From contig NZ_JAANPV010000003.1 of the NCBI RefSeq assembly GCF_011290505.1, positions 310,001-374,000 on the forward strand: 64,000 bases of DNA. The letters are read 5' to 3'. The notes under the pieces were generated by a model that was not told the origin of the DNA, searched no databases, and saw nothing but the letters and a program-made list of their open reading frames with translations. Shown piece by piece: positions 16,652 through 26,274 of the stretch (position 1 is the stretch's first letter; each line of letters opens with the position of its first letter). The position numbers were made by a program, and so were the translations under genes. Origin of the DNA: Paenalcaligenes suwonensis (GTDB taxonomy: Bacteria > Pseudomonadota > Gammaproteobacteria > Burkholderiales > Burkholderiaceae_B).

Positions 16652-17254
16652 CTACCAACCTCGATCTGTACTACCCGCTTCCCGCACCGGGCGCAACTCA
16701 GTAGCAATTGCTTCTCGGGCACGGAAAATCCGTGAACGCACCGTACCAATTGGACAGCCCATTGTTTGAGCAATATCCTCATAGCTCATGCCTTCTATCT
16801 CACGCAAGACAATGGCAGTACGCAATTCTTCAGGTAAGGCTGCAATGGCTGCATTCACCGTCTCTACAACCTGCTTGCTTACCATTTCAGACTCAGGGGT
16901 GCTGATGTCTGTTAGGTTATCAATTTGGTCAAAAGTTTCACCTTCATCATTTTCTGTAGGATTAATTAACAAAGGTCTACGATTGGCCGAAGCCTGCCAG
17001 TTACGTGCCGTATTAATAGCAATACGGTAAAGCCACGTATAAAAGGCGCTCTCGCCTCTAAATTGGGCTAGCGCTCTATAGGCTTTAATAAATGTTTCCT
17101 GCGTCACATCTTCCACTTCAGCAGGGTCACGTACCATTCGCGACAACAAACGCATAATGCGACGCTGGTACTTCAGTACCAACAAATCAAAAGCACGTTT
17201 ATCGCCTTTTTGTACCCGCTTAACTAGATCTGCATCGACATCACGCTCACTCAT
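16652..17254 (-). CDS. rpoE: RNA polymerase sigma-E factor (RpoE/AlgU)
   Basis: 200-residue extracytoplasmic-function sigma factor for envelope stress. Region 2 contains DLLVLKYQRRIMRLLSRMV and DVTQETFIKAYRALAQFRG; region 4 contains MSYEDIAQTMGCPIGTVRSR. It begins inside the last codons of the upstream YgfX-like gene (4-bp overlap) and is followed at once by its regulators rseA and rseB, so it is probably both co-transcribed with fabF and expressed from its own promoter. No convincing GGAACTT-type autoregulatory promoter was located. Confidence 0.95.
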   Translation of the reverse strand: MSERDVDADLVKRVQKGDKRAFDLLVLKYQRRIMRLLSRMVRDPAEVEDVTQETFIKAYRALAQFRGESAFYTWLYRIAINTARNWQASANRRPLLINPTENDEGETFDQIDNLTDISTPESEMVSKQVVETVNAAIAALPEELRTAIVLREIEGMSYEDIAQTMGCPIGTVRSRIFRAREAIATELRPVREAGSTDRGW

Positions 17255-17742
17255 GTCGCTTCCTTTGCTGTCGCTACTTGGCTAGTAAGCAAGTCACGAT
17301 TCAGTCGTTTTTGTAAAGCGCGCCATAGTTCGGGATTACAGGTAGAACGCCAAACGCTGAAACAGCCACGTTCTTTTTTTGCATCGCACTTATTCAGAGA
17401 AAAACTCAATACTATCCACCACGGTGTTCGCCATACATACTGCAGGGTACCAACACAGAACTCTGCGCGGTGTGCTTGCAGTAGCCGTAACTGCCACTGC
17501 CCGCCCTGCCACCCCATTTCTACTATATGGGCATCATTTTGATGCACACAATAGCCATATCCCCCAGCAGCAACCAATAACGCTGCCACTAGGGCATACT
17601 CTACCGCAGCATATTGGGTGACAACAGGGAATACACAAAGGGACACAAAAACAGGCAACAAAAAAACCGAGCACCACACCCAGACAGGCGTCTGGAGTGT
17701 AATAGCTCGGGTTTTAGAAAGAACCGACGCTGCCCGTGGCAC
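17251..17742 (-). CDS. YgfX-like (CptA-type) membrane protein
   Basis: 163-residue protein with two adjacent hydrophobic segments near the N-terminus (VWVWCSVFLLPVFVSLCVF and EYALVAALLVAAGGYGYCV), then a soluble domain with WQLRLLQAHRAEFCVGTL and TPWWIVLSFSLN. Two-helix topology plus a Trp-rich domain matches YgfX, which in E. coli pairs with SdhE and affects cell shape. In Burkholderiales a protein of this type commonly lies between fabF and rpoE, as here. No SdhE gene is adjacent. Similarity is by pattern, so the name is tentative. Confidence 0.6.
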   Translation of the reverse strand: MPRAASVLSKTRAITLQTPVWVWCSVFLLPVFVSLCVFPVVTQYAAVEYALVAALLVAAGGYGYCVHQNDAHIVEMGWQGGQWQLRLLQAHRAEFCVGTLQYVWRTPWWIVLSFSLNKCDAKKERGCFSVWRSTCNPELWRALQKRLNRDLLTSQVATAKEAT

Positions 17743-17746
17743 AGTG

Positions 17747-18979
17747 TTAGGCGTGACGCTTCACAATCATCGAGCCATTGGTTCCACCGAAACCAAAGGA
17801 GTTCGACAAAGCAACATCGATCTTCATGTCTCGCGCCACATTCGCGCAGTAATCCAGATCACATGCAGGATCTTGATTAAAGATATTGATAGTAGGCGGA
17901 GAAATCTGGTTGTACACAGCCAGGGTTGTGAATACCGCTTCAATCCCACCAGCAGCACCTAATAGGTGACCGGTCATGGACTTAGTGGAGTTCACTACTA
18001 GTTTTTTAGCGTGGTCGCCAAAAGCCAGCTTAATTGCTTCACTTTCGTTAAGGTCGCCCAGCGGAGTAGAAGTACCGTGAGCATTCACGTAATCTACCGC
18101 AGAAGCATCCAAACCGGCATTGCGCAGTGCATTCAACATGCCGCGTTTAGGGCCGTCTTTATCGGGAGTAGTGATGTGATGAGCATCAGAGCTCATGCCA
18201 TAACCAACAAACTCACCGTAAATACGTGCGCCACGACGACGAGCGTGTTCATACTCTTCTAGTACCAACACACCAGCACCTTCACCCAACACGAAACCAT
18301 CACGGTCACGATCCCAAGGACGTGACGCTGTAGTTGGATCGTCATTGCGTGTAGACAAAGCACGCATCGCTGCAAAGCCACCAATACCCAATGGAGATAC
18401 TGTGGACTCAGCACCACCAGCAACCATCACATCTGCGTCGCCGTATTCAATTAAACGCGCCGCATCACCAATGGAATGCAAACCTGTTGTACATGCCGAC
18501 ACTACCGCATAGCTTGGGCCTTTTGCGCCCAAGATGATGGATAGCTGACCGGAGATCAGGTTAATCAAAGAACCTGGCACAAAGAACGGAGAAATCCGTC
18601 GTGCACCACGCTCTAAGTAATCTTTTTGTGTATCTTCAATGCGGGGTAAGCCACCGATTCCGGAGCTCACGATAATACCGATACGATCGGCGTTTTCCTC
18701 GCTAAGCTCTAACCCGGAGTCTTTCCATGCCTGCATACCTGCTGCCACACCATAATGGATAAAAGTATCCATCTGCTTGGCTTCTTTAGCAGTCATGTAT
18801 TCGGTAACGTCAAAATTCTTAACTTCACCAGCAATCTGAGCATTAATTTCGGATGCATCAAAACGGCTAATGCGCCCAATACCGGAACGACCGTTAGTGA
18901 TGTTATCCCATGCAGTAGCAATATCGTTGCCGACCGGGGAAACAATGCCCAGTCCAGTAATCACGACACGTCGCTTCAC
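17747..18979 (-). CDS. fabF: 3-oxoacyl-[acyl-carrier-protein] synthase II (FabF)
   Basis: 410-residue condensing enzyme that elongates acyl-ACP with malonyl-ACP, including the temperature-sensitive step to cis-vaccenate. The nucleophile lies in VVSACTTGLHSIGDA; the two histidines in VNAHGTSTPLGD and SMTGHLLGAAGG. It starts MKRRVVITGLGIVSPVGN with AGGAG seven bases before the ATG. It follows acpP by about 150 bp containing hairpins that may attenuate transcription. Confidence 0.96.
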   Translation of the reverse strand: MKRRVVITGLGIVSPVGNDIATAWDNITNGRSGIGRISRFDASEINAQIAGEVKNFDVTEYMTAKEAKQMDTFIHYGVAAGMQAWKDSGLELSEENADRIGIIVSSGIGGLPRIEDTQKDYLERGARRISPFFVPGSLINLISGQLSIILGAKGPSYAVVSACTTGLHSIGDAARLIEYGDADVMVAGGAESTVSPLGIGGFAAMRALSTRNDDPTTASRPWDRDRDGFVLGEGAGVLVLEEYEHARRRGARIYGEFVGYGMSSDAHHITTPDKDGPKRGMLNALRNAGLDASAVDYVNAHGTSTPLGDLNESEAIKLAFGDHAKKLVVNSTKSMTGHLLGAAGGIEAVFTTLAVYNQISPPTINIFNQDPACDLDYCANVARDMKIDVALSNSFGFGGTNGSMIVKRHA

Positions 18980-19126
18980 GGATGACTCCTAAAAACAAAA
19001 AAAGCGGTCTGGCCAGAACATCAATGATGTTCTGAGCTGGTTACCAGTACAGAACTGCTCAGCGATGTCCGCCAAAAACCGCCTAGCGGGGCAAGCAGAA
19101 ATCTGCTCACACCCCTTGATTGTAAA
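18980..19126 (-). promoter_or_regulatory. acpP-fabF intergenic hairpins, candidate attenuator
   Basis: The minus strand carries CCGC-TAG-GCGG followed by TTTTT (19074-19089), then a perfect 10-bp inverted repeat CAGAACATCA/TGATGTTCTG (19014-19034), then a U-rich tract GCTTTTTTTGTTTTT just before the fabF RBS. This looks like partial termination after the very abundant acpP message. The stem-to-U spacing is not canonical, so function is inferred. Confidence 0.4.
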
Positions 19127-19390
<264 letters not shown>

Positions 19391-19400
19391 CTACCCACGA

Positions 19401-19406
19401 ATTATA
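19401..19406 (-). promoter_or_regulatory. Candidate -10 element upstream of acpP
   Basis: A perfect TATAAT on the minus strand lies 35 bp before the acpP start codon. No good -35 match is present at 17 bp, so this is a partial promoter call. Confidence 0.4.
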
Positions 19407-19553
19407 GTCAAACACTATGTAAATGTGGGTGTAGGCTATGATAAAAAAATGGCAGCATTAGTAGTGAATAATCAAAATACAGCTTCGATATCTACCAATA
19501 CGCCCCTTACAAATCAAATAATTTTACCTTAGAACTGAGAACTTCCAAGCTCT

Positions 19554-20294
19554 TTACATGTACATTCCGCCATTTACATGGATTGTAGTCCCTGTAATGT
19601 AGGCAGCATGCGGGCTAGCAAGGAAACTCACAGCGTGGGCAATATCTTCTGGAGCACCTAAACGGCCCAGAGGAATTTGGCTACGCAATGCGTCAGTTTG
19701 TGTTTCACTCAGCACTTTAGTCATATCGGTCTCAATGAAACCTGGCGCTACGCAATTCACCGTAATATTACGACTGCCAAGCTCCCTTGCCAAGGCTCGG
19801 GACATTCCTGCCACACCTGCTTTAGCTGCAGCATAATTTGCTTGACCTGCGTTGCCAGAGTAACCCACTACCGACGTGATATTGATGATGCGACCCCAGC
19901 GCGCTTTGACCATAGGTTTGATCACTGCACGACTCAAGCGAAATACCGCTTTCAGGTTGGTGTCCATCACCACATCGTAATCTTCATCTTTCATGCGCAT
20001 TGTGAGGTTATCACGCGTAATACCGGCGTTATTCACCAGAATATGCGGACCACCATACTGCTCAGTAAGTTCAGCAATCAATGCTTCACATGCCTGCGCA
20101 TCATTCACATCCAGCACCACACCACGGCCACCAGCAGCAGCCAAGTTGTCGCTAATCGTTTTTGCACCAGCTTCAGAGGTGGCGGTACCAATCACAATGG
20201 CACCTTGAGCTTGCAACTGTTCAGCAATCGCTTTACCCAAGCCACGTGTCGCACCAGTAACCAACGCTACTTTGGACTCTAACAATGCACTCAT
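19554..20294 (-). CDS. fabG: 3-oxoacyl-[acyl-carrier-protein] reductase (FabG)
   Basis: 246-residue short-chain dehydrogenase that reduces 3-oxoacyl-ACP with NADPH. The cofactor loop is VTGATRGLGKAIAEQL, followed by NNAG, the catalytic serine in INITSVVGYSGNAGQ and the YAAAKAG Tyr/Lys pair. The C-terminus ends ITGTTIHVNGGMYM as in Bordetella-type FabG. It is three bases downstream of fabD. Confidence 0.95.
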   Translation of the reverse strand: MSALLESKVALVTGATRGLGKAIAEQLQAQGAIVIGTATSEAGAKTISDNLAAAGGRGVVLDVNDAQACEALIAELTEQYGGPHILVNNAGITRDNLTMRMKDEDYDVVMDTNLKAVFRLSRAVIKPMVKARWGRIINITSVVGYSGNAGQANYAAAKAGVAGMSRALARELGSRNITVNCVAPGFIETDMTKVLSETQTDALRSQIPLGRLGAPEDIAHAVSFLASPHAAYITGTTIHVNGGMYM

Positions 20295-20297
20295 GAT

Positions 20298-21230
20298 TTA
20301 TCCTTTTAATGTCGCAATGGCTTGAGCCAGCGAATCGGGGTCGTTCACAGACAGCACTTCCAGATCACGATCAATACGTTTGATCAGACCAGCCAGCACC
20401 TTACCTGGACCGCATTCCACCACATGGGTAATACCCATGGCTTTCATTTTCTGAATAGTTTCTACCCAACGCACGGCATGCCATGCCTGGCGCACCAATG
20501 CTGAGCGTATATCTTGTACATCAGCTGGCTCTGCCACATCAACGTTGTTGATAACAGGAACAACAGGCGCATGCATCACCACATCAGCCAACGCACCCTC
20601 AAGCACATTAGCCGCAGGCTCTAACAAACTGGAATGAAACGGGGCAGAAACTGGCAGCAACAAGGCGCGTTTAGCACCCTTAGCTTTAGCCAACTCACAC
20701 GCACGCTCTACCGCTGCTTTGTGACCCGCGATCACAACTTGGGCAGGAGCATTAAAGTTAACCGCTTCCACAACTTCGGACTGACCTGCCTCTGCACACA
20801 CAGCGCGCACAGTATCGTCATCCAAGCCCAAAATAGCTGCCATCGCACCCACACCTACAGGCACAGCGTCTTGCATAGCATTAGCACGCACACGTACAAG
20901 ACGTACAGCATCCGCCAAGCCAAACACACCCGCCGCAGCCAGCGCAGAGTACTCACCTAAACTATGACCTGCCATTACCGCAGGCACTGGACCACCTTCT
21001 TCTACCCATGCTTTGTACATAGCCAGAGAGGCACTAAGCATGGCAGGCTGAGTATTGGTGGTCAGATTCAAATCTTCTGCTGGACCTTCTGCAATCAAGG
21101 CGCTTAAGGACTGCCCCAAGGCTTGATCCGCTTCTGCCATCACAGCTTGAACCGCAGCGTTATCACGCCAAGCGTCCAGCATGCCCACAGTCTGCGAACC
21201 TTGTCCAGGAAAAACTAAAGCAAATTTCAT
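20298..21230 (-). CDS. fabD: Malonyl-CoA:ACP transacylase (FabD)
   Basis: 310-residue enzyme that loads malonyl groups onto ACP. The nucleophile is in AGHSLGEYSALAAAG; the N-terminus is MKFALVFPGQGSQTVGM and the C-terminal HVVECGPGKVLAGLIKRI is conserved. The frame is open to 21293, but the extra 21 residues match nothing in the family, so the ATG at 21230 is chosen. It lies between fabH and fabG in a tightly packed operon. Confidence 0.95.
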   Translation of the reverse strand: MKFALVFPGQGSQTVGMLDAWRDNAAVQAVMAEADQALGQSLSALIAEGPAEDLNLTTNTQPAMLSASLAMYKAWVEEGGPVPAVMAGHSLGEYSALAAAGVFGLADAVRLVRVRANAMQDAVPVGVGAMAAILGLDDDTVRAVCAEAGQSEVVEAVNFNAPAQVVIAGHKAAVERACELAKAKGAKRALLLPVSAPFHSSLLEPAANVLEGALADVVMHAPVVPVINNVDVAEPADVQDIRSALVRQAWHAVRWVETIQKMKAMGITHVVECGPGKVLAGLIKRIDRDLEVLSVNDPDSLAQAIATLKG

Positions 21231-21305
21231 AGTTGTTTGTCGTAGAGAGTAGTTATTCATTGCGCGAGCCTTCGTGACAAAGCGCTCGCGCATCTTATTA
21301 TAGGT

Positions 21306-22286
21306 TTACATGCGTACCAGCACGGAACCCCATGTAAAACCACCGCCCACGCCTTGCAGCAAGGCAAGCTTACCTGGCACCAGGCGGCCATCTTTACGGG
21401 CCTGATCCAAGGCCAACGGTACACTGGCAGCAGACGTGTTGGCGTGCTTATCCAGTGTCACAACTATTTTGTCATCCGACACACCTAACTTACGGCCTAA
21501 GAAGCTCAATATACGCAAGTTTGCTTGGTGCGGAATCATGTAATCAATGTCGTCCAACGACACACCTGCCTCGTCGCACACTTGGTGCGCAGACTGCGTT
21601 AACGCATTGACTGCAAATTTAAATACCGCTTGCCCATCCATACGCAGGAATGGATCGCCCACAACTTCACCGTAGGACACATTACCTGCCGCACTCAAAA
21701 TAGGCATCTTAGTACCATCAGCATGCAATTTTGCACCAATGATACCCGGCTCTTCACTGGCGCTTAACACTACCGCACCGGCACCATCGCCGAACAACAC
21801 GCAAGTACTGCGATCGTTCCAGTCCAGGATACTAGAGAAAGTTTCTGCACCAATAACCAATACATTTTTTGCACGACCCGCCTTGATGTATACCTCAGCA
21901 GTCGTCAATGCATACACAAAGCCACTGCATACTGCCTGCACATCAAACGCAGCCGCATTTGTAGCTTGAATATTGGCTTGCACCAGACATGCGGTGCTAG
22001 GAAATACAAAATCAGGCGTGGAGGTAGCCAACACGATCAGATCGATTTCAGAGGCTTGAGCCCCAGCATCTTCTAATGCAGCTTTTGCTGCCAGTGTCGC
22101 CAACTCACTTGTTTTCACGCCCCGCTCAGCCAAGTGACGCTGCTGTATACCTGTACGCTCACGTATCCACTGATCGGATGTTTCCACGCCACGGGTAGCC
22201 AGATCGGCCGCCAAATCGTCGTTGGAAACCACCTTGGGCGGCAGATAGCTACCTGACCCAACTATTTTGGCATAGGGCATATACAT
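21306..22286 (-). CDS. fabH: 3-oxoacyl-[acyl-carrier-protein] synthase III (FabH)
   Basis: 326-residue initiating condensing enzyme, joining acetyl-CoA and malonyl-ACP. The nucleophilic cysteine is in [15 protein letters not shown], the histidine in [12 protein letters not shown] and the asparagine in [15 protein letters not shown]. Two start codons are possible (22286 and 22280); the AGGA motif lies four bases before the first and ten before the second, so the choice is uncertain by two residues. It is 15 bases downstream of plsX. Confidence 0.95.
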   Translation of the reverse strand: MYMPYAKIVGSGSYLPPKVVSNDDLAADLATRGVETSDQWIRERTGIQQRHLAERGVKTSELATLAAKAALEDAGAQASEIDLIVLATSTPDFVFPSTACLVQANIQATNAAAFDVQAVCSGFVYALTTAEVYIKAGRAKNVLVIGAETFSSILDWNDRSTCVLFGDGAGAVVLSASEEPGIIGAKLHADGTKMPILSAAGNVSYGEVVGDPFLRMDGQAVFKFAVNALTQSAHQVCDEAGVSLDDIDYMIPHQANLRILSFLGRKLGVSDDKIVVTLDKHANTSAASVPLALDQARKDGRLVPGKLALLQGVGGGFTWGSVLVRM

Positions 22287-22301
22287 AAATTCCTGAATAC
22301 G

Positions 22302-23387
22302 TTACTGAGGACTTAACGTAGATGAGTGTACATCAATAACTGGCTCATCCATCTTGTCTTCACCATGACACTGTAGACGAGCAATTGCTGCTGTCGTCCC
22401 TTCTAACAAGCCGTTTTTCACAGCCTGACGTGCCCGTTCTAACGCATAACCATAAGCATAAGCATCTGCTGAGCCATGGCTTTTAATAACAATGCCGCGC
22501 AAGCCTAGCAAGGCAGCACCATTATATTGTCGGTTATCGACGCGTTTACCCAAACGCTTCAATACCGGTTTGGCAACTAGACCTGCAGTCATGCTCAGCG
22601 CATCACGCGTAAATTCTTCACGCAACATACTGGCTACCATTTTAGCCAGTCCTTCCATAGACTTCAGAACCACATTCCCAACAAAACCATCGCAAACTAC
22701 GATATCTACACTACCTTTACAGATATCGTCACCTTCCACGTTACCTTGGAAGTTCAGTCCACTATGGCGTAACAACTCTGCCGCTTGTTTCACGACATCG
22801 TTGCCTTTAATAACTTCTTCACCGATATTTAATAGCCCCACAGTTGGACGCTCACGTCCATCTACCGCAGCGACCAGTGCTGTACCCATGATGGCAAATT
22901 GCAATAAGTGTTCTGCACTGCAGTCCACATTAGCGCCCAGATCCAGCACAGTCGTTGCCCCACCCTTTAAATTCGGGATAGGCGCGGCTATAGCTGGTCT
23001 ATCAATACCATCTAGTGTTTTAAGTACGTATCGGCTAATTGCCATCCATGCGCCGGTATTACCCGCAGAAATACAGGCACCAGCCAAACCGTCTTTAACA
23101 GCTTGAGCCGCCACACGCATGGAGGAATCTTTTTTACGACGTAAAGCCACCTCTACAGAGTCATCCATAGTGACAACTTCTGAAGCAGGCAGGATTTGAT
23201 ACCAGTCATCCGACCGGTTACCTTCCGCGGCAAGCTGCGCCAAAATAGCGTCAGCGTCACCCACGAGCAGGCAGAGAGTATCCGAGTGCCGTTGCGAAAA
23301 CTGCATGGCAGCAGGAATAGTTACAGGTAACCCTGCATCCCCGCCCATGCAGTCAATGGCGATACGTATTGTTTTTTGTGACATCAA
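22302..23387 (-). CDS. plsX: Phosphate acyltransferase PlsX
   Basis: 361-residue peripheral membrane enzyme that converts acyl-ACP to acyl-phosphate for glycerol-3-phosphate acylation. Diagnostic segments are [59 protein letters not shown] and [18 protein letters not shown]. The C-terminal ~20 residues (after [12 protein letters not shown]) extend slightly past the usual end. It follows rpmF, the conserved yceD-rpmF-plsX-fab order. Confidence 0.95.
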   Translation of the reverse strand: MMSQKTIRIAIDCMGGDAGLPVTIPAAMQFSQRHSDTLCLLVGDADAILAQLAAEGNRSDDWYQILPASEVVTMDDSVEVALRRKKDSSMRVAAQAVKDGLAGACISAGNTGAWMAISRYVLKTLDGIDRPAIAAPIPNLKGGATTVLDLGANVDCSAEHLLQFAIMGTALVAAVDGRERPTVGLLNIGEEVIKGNDVVKQAAELLRHSGLNFQGNVEGDDICKGSVDIVVCDGFVGNVVLKSMEGLAKMVASMLREEFTRDALSMTAGLVAKPVLKRLGKRVDNRQYNGAALLGLRGIVIKSHGSADAYAYGYALERARQAVKNGLLEGTTAAIARLQCHGEDKMDEPVIDVHSSTLSPQ

Positions 23388-23425
23388 GCGCGCAAACTAG
23401 TGATTGCGAAGCACTCAACAACGCA

Positions 23426-23608
23426 TTAATCGTCGTTTTTAGTAGTCAAAACTTTGCGACCACGGTATACGCCGTTAGGGCTGATGTGGTGGCGCAGGTG
23501 CATTTCACCAGTAGTTGGCTCGATAGCCGTTGCTGGCCCAGTCAACGAATCGTGTGAACGACGCATGCCACGACGTGAAGGGCTCTTTTTGTTTTGCTGA
23601 ACAGCCAT
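23426..23608 (-). CDS. rpmF: 50S ribosomal protein L32
   Basis: 60-residue ribosomal protein starting [20 protein letters not shown], the universal L32 N-terminus, with the [20 protein letters not shown] segment. It lacks the CxxC pairs of zinc-binding L32, as usual in this group. It is co-transcribed between yceD and plsX. Confidence 0.97.
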   Translation of the reverse strand: MAVQQNKKSPSRRGMRRSHDSLTGPATAIEPTTGEMHLRHHISPNGVYRGRKVLTTKNDD

Positions 23609-23682
23609 GATGACTCCTGTGTACAGGGCAAACCATAAAAAAGGCGGCCTACCCTACAAATAAATAAATACAAAAAAATGAG

Positions 23683-24216
23683 CTAAGACTTTTTAAGCTT
23701 GCCCAACACTGCAAACGGATTGGGTTTTTCTGTTTCCAGAACCAGCTCATCCTCTACAGACAAAGCTTTGGGTAAAGACGGGCAACTATCGTGGCGCGGT
23801 ATATAAGGCAACGCCAAAATAACTTCGTCTTCAATCAATCCAAACAAATCCAGATTCCGTGACGCTAAGACACGATCCAGTGCCTCTACATCATCTTCAT
23901 CTTCATCCAGTTCATCTTCTGTTTCCACCACTTCAAAAATGGTGTCCACGACTACTGGATATTCGTAATCTTGCAGACAACGCTGACACTGCAACACCAT
24001 AAAACCATCCACTTTTAAGCGAATGAAACGGCGTTCAGTAGTGTCTACACTACCCGAAGCAGACCAATTAAACACCTGGCCCCGCTGCGGCACAAGCCCT
24101 TCGATGGCGCGAGCAAGCTTTTCTTCAGCCAACTGCCCCGTTCTAGTCTCGTGTTGTTGTGTAAATGTAAAGGTATCCAGAAGGTATTGCTCGGTACTCA
24201 CAATGGCCTCCGGCAT
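23683..24216 (-). CDS. yceD: YceD/DUF177 family protein (23S rRNA accumulation factor)
   Basis: 177-residue member of the DUF177 family, found upstream of rpmF throughout bacteria and needed for normal 23S rRNA levels in E. coli. It shows the family core LKVDGFMVLQCQRCLQDYEYPV, an acidic run (ETEDELDEDEDDVEALD) and a C-terminal LPYIPRHDSCPSLPK and NPFAVLGKLKKS. The frame is open up to 24291, but that would reach the maf start; the ATG at 24216 fits family length better, though its ribosome-binding site is weak. It is divergent from maf with 77 bp between starts. Confidence 0.85.
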   Translation of the reverse strand: MPEAIVSTEQYLLDTFTFTQQHETRTGQLAEEKLARAIEGLVPQRGQVFNWSASGSVDTTERRFIRLKVDGFMVLQCQRCLQDYEYPVVVDTIFEVVETEDELDEDEDDVEALDRVLASRNLDLFGLIEDEVILALPYIPRHDSCPSLPKALSVEDELVLETEKPNPFAVLGKLKKS

Positions 24217-24293
24217 TCCAATAGTAAGGAAAACGTTAGATAATACAGTGCGTAGAGCAGAACCGTCAAACTTTTCACACCAAAAAACCACTT

Positions 24294-24875
24294 ATGCGTC
24301 TGATTCTGGCATCCAGTTCACCCTATAGGCGCGAGATGCTTCAACGACTCGCCCTGAACTTCGATATTATCGCACCAAACATTGATGAAACGCCACTATC
24401 AGGCGAGCTACCTGATGCACTGGCATTACGCCTTGCGCAGGAAAAAGCGCTAGCCGTTGCCCAGCAACAGGCTGACGCCGTTGTGATTGGCTGTGACCAA
24501 GTTGCGACGCTAGGCCACTTACCCATAGGCAAAGCGGGCTCGCACGATAAAGCCTTTGTCCAACTGCAACAATTAAGCGGGCAAACCATCGTATTCCACA
24601 GCGCCCTGTGCGTTGTGTACCGCGACACCGTACTGATTGATAGCGTGCCCACTCATTGTCGCTTCCGCACACTTAGCGACGACGAAATCACCTATTACCT
24701 ACACCACGACCAGCCTTACGATACAGCTGGCAGCGCCAAAGCCGAAAGCTTAGGCATAGCTTTAATGGATAGCATGCAATCCGACGACCCTACTGCCATT
24801 ATTGGTTTACCGCTTATACGGCTTAATCAATTCTTGCGCCAAGTAGGCATCAACCCTCTTAACCCCACACGCTAA
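24294..24875 (+). CDS. maf: Maf-like nucleoside triphosphate pyrophosphatase (YceF type)
   Basis: 193-residue house-cleaning pyrophosphatase that hydrolyses modified nucleotides. The N-terminus LILASSSPYRREMLQRL, the GCDQVATL acidic motif and the DSMQSDDPTAIIGLPLIRLN ending place it in the YceF subgroup, described as 7-methyl-GTP pyrophosphatase in E. coli. It is 17 bases upstream of the methyltransferase gene and forms a two-gene unit with it. Confidence 0.9.
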   Translation: MRLILASSSPYRREMLQRLALNFDIIAPNIDETPLSGELPDALALRLAQEKALAVAQQQADAVVIGCDQVATLGHLPIGKAGSHDKAFVQLQQLSGQTIVFHSALCVVYRDTVLIDSVPTHCRFRTLSDDEITYYLHHDQPYDTAGSAKAESLGIALMDSMQSDDPTAIIGLPLIRLNQFLRQVGINPLNPTR

Positions 24876-24892
24876 CTTACTGGGAACTTATT

Positions 24893-25606
24893 GTGACTAC
24901 AGGTCAACTTCACCTCATCCCCGTCGGTTTAGGCGACAGCCCCATAGAAAACTGGCTGCCGGCTCAAACCCAGCAGCTTGCACAATCGCTCACTCTCTAT
25001 ATTGCCGAGAACGCCAAAACGGCACGTGCTTTTTTGAAACAAGTAGGCACCAATACACCTATTCAGGAAATCACCATTCACACGCTGGACAAACATGGCA
25101 CCTCTGCCCAGCAAATTCGTGAATGGCTAGCCCCTTTAAAAGAGGGCCAGCATATAGGTTTGGTTTCCGAAGCTGGCTGCCCTGCCGTGGCCGACCCGGG
25201 CGCTGTAGTAGTTGCCGCTGCTCACGCCATGAATATTGAGGTGGTCCCACACGTAGGCCCCTCGTCCATACTACTTAGCCTTATGGCCAGCGGCTTAGAT
25301 GGACAGCAGTTTGCCTTTCACGGCTACCCACCCGTCAATGCCGCCGAACGCAGCAAAACCCTAAAAGACTGGGAAGCCAATTCACGCAAACACCACCAAA
25401 CACAGTTGTTTATTGAAACGCCCTACCGCAACGAAGCCCTGTTTAGCGCGCTACTTAGCACTTTACACCCCACAACGCGCTTATGCATTGCACGGGCACT
25501 CACCACAGCCGATCAGTGGATTTGCACAAGAACCGTAGCGCAATGGGCCAAAGCCAGCCCACCCGAGTTCAACAAACAACCCACAATCTTTTTATTTCTA
25601 GCCTAA
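24893..25606 (+). CDS. SAM-dependent methyltransferase, tetrapyrrole methylase fold (RsmI-like)
   Basis: 237-residue protein with the RsmI/CobA-type methylase fold. Visible elements are LHLIPVGLGDSPIENWLP, TLYIAENAKTARAFLK, GLVSEAGCPAVADPGAVVV, the GPSSILLSLMASGLDGQQF loop and FIETPYRNEALFSALL. It is shorter than RsmI (about 285) and the N-terminal glycine motif differs. It matches the separate Maf-linked methyltransferase found in Burkholderiales, so 16S rRNA C1402 methylation should not be assumed. The start is GTG at 24893. It converges on the HAD gene with 14 bases between. Confidence 0.75.
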   Translation: MTTGQLHLIPVGLGDSPIENWLPAQTQQLAQSLTLYIAENAKTARAFLKQVGTNTPIQEITIHTLDKHGTSAQQIREWLAPLKEGQHIGLVSEAGCPAVADPGAVVVAAAHAMNIEVVPHVGPSSILLSLMASGLDGQQFAFHGYPPVNAAERSKTLKDWEANSRKHHQTQLFIETPYRNEALFSALLSTLHPTTRLCIARALTTADQWICTRTVAQWAKASPPEFNKQPTIFLFLA

Positions 25607-25620
25607 CTAACCAGTAACGC

Positions 25621-26274
25621 TTAGATACGCGCTAGCAGCAAATCACGCATGGCGGCTACTTTATCCACTTGAAAGGTAGGCGCCGATTTGCTGAGCGTGT
25701 CGGGGTCATGCGCCCCATAGCTTACAGCCAAGCTATCCATACCGGCATTTTGCGCCATGTGCACGTCATGCGTGGTATCACCCACCATAATCACCTGATC
25801 AACAGGCAATTGCATCTCTTCCAGCAACTCATGCAACATTTGCGGATGAGGCTTGCTTTGCGTCTCATCAGCACAACGTGTGCCGAAAAAATACTTATCC
25901 AACCCCACATTCACTAACAATCTATCCAAGCCCGGACGACTTTTACCCGTCGCCACCGCCAGCAACACATCTCGCTCTTTGAGCTCGTCCATCATGCTCT
26001 GCATACCATCAAACAGCTTTAGCTGTAGGTCACGCTGGAAAAAATGGTGGCGATAACGCTCGATAAAGTCAGGCATTTGATCCGCATTCAAGTCGGGAAC
26101 CACACGGTACAACGCCGCCTCTAGCGACAAGCCAATCACCCAACTAGCAATTGCACCGCTAGGCACGGGCAAGCCCAAATCTGCGCTTGCCAACTGTATA
26201 GCCGTCACGATGGCGTGCGTAGAGTCCATCACCGTACCATCCCAATCAAACACTACTGCGCGGTACTGCTTCAT
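25621..26274 (-). CDS. HAD-superfamily phosphatase (phosphoglycolate phosphatase-like)
   Basis: 217-residue haloacid dehalogenase-type hydrolase. The nucleophile and acid pair are Asp10 and Asp12 in VVFDWDGTVMDST; motif II is VATGKSRPGLD and motif III lies in KPHPQMLHELL and MVGDTTHDVHMAQNAGM. A helical cap sits between motifs I and II, as in Gph. The substrate is not determinable. The start at 26274 overlaps the rluC stop by four bases (ATGA), so translation is coupled. Confidence 0.85.
   Translation of the reverse strand: MKQYRAVVFDWDGTVMDSTHAIVTAIQLASADLGLPVPSGAIASWVIGLSLEAALYRVVPDLNADQMPDFIERYRHHFFQRDLQLKLFDGMQSMMDELKERDVLLAVATGKSRPGLDRLLVNVGLDKYFFGTRCADETQSKPHPQMLHELLEEMQLPVDQVIMVGDTTHDVHMAQNAGMDSLAVSYGAHDPDTLSKSAPTFQVDKVAAMRDLLLARI

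Noticed and set aside
22492-23106. Open frame antisense to plsX
   Set aside because: Shadow of a well-conserved gene with no ribosome-binding site or domain.
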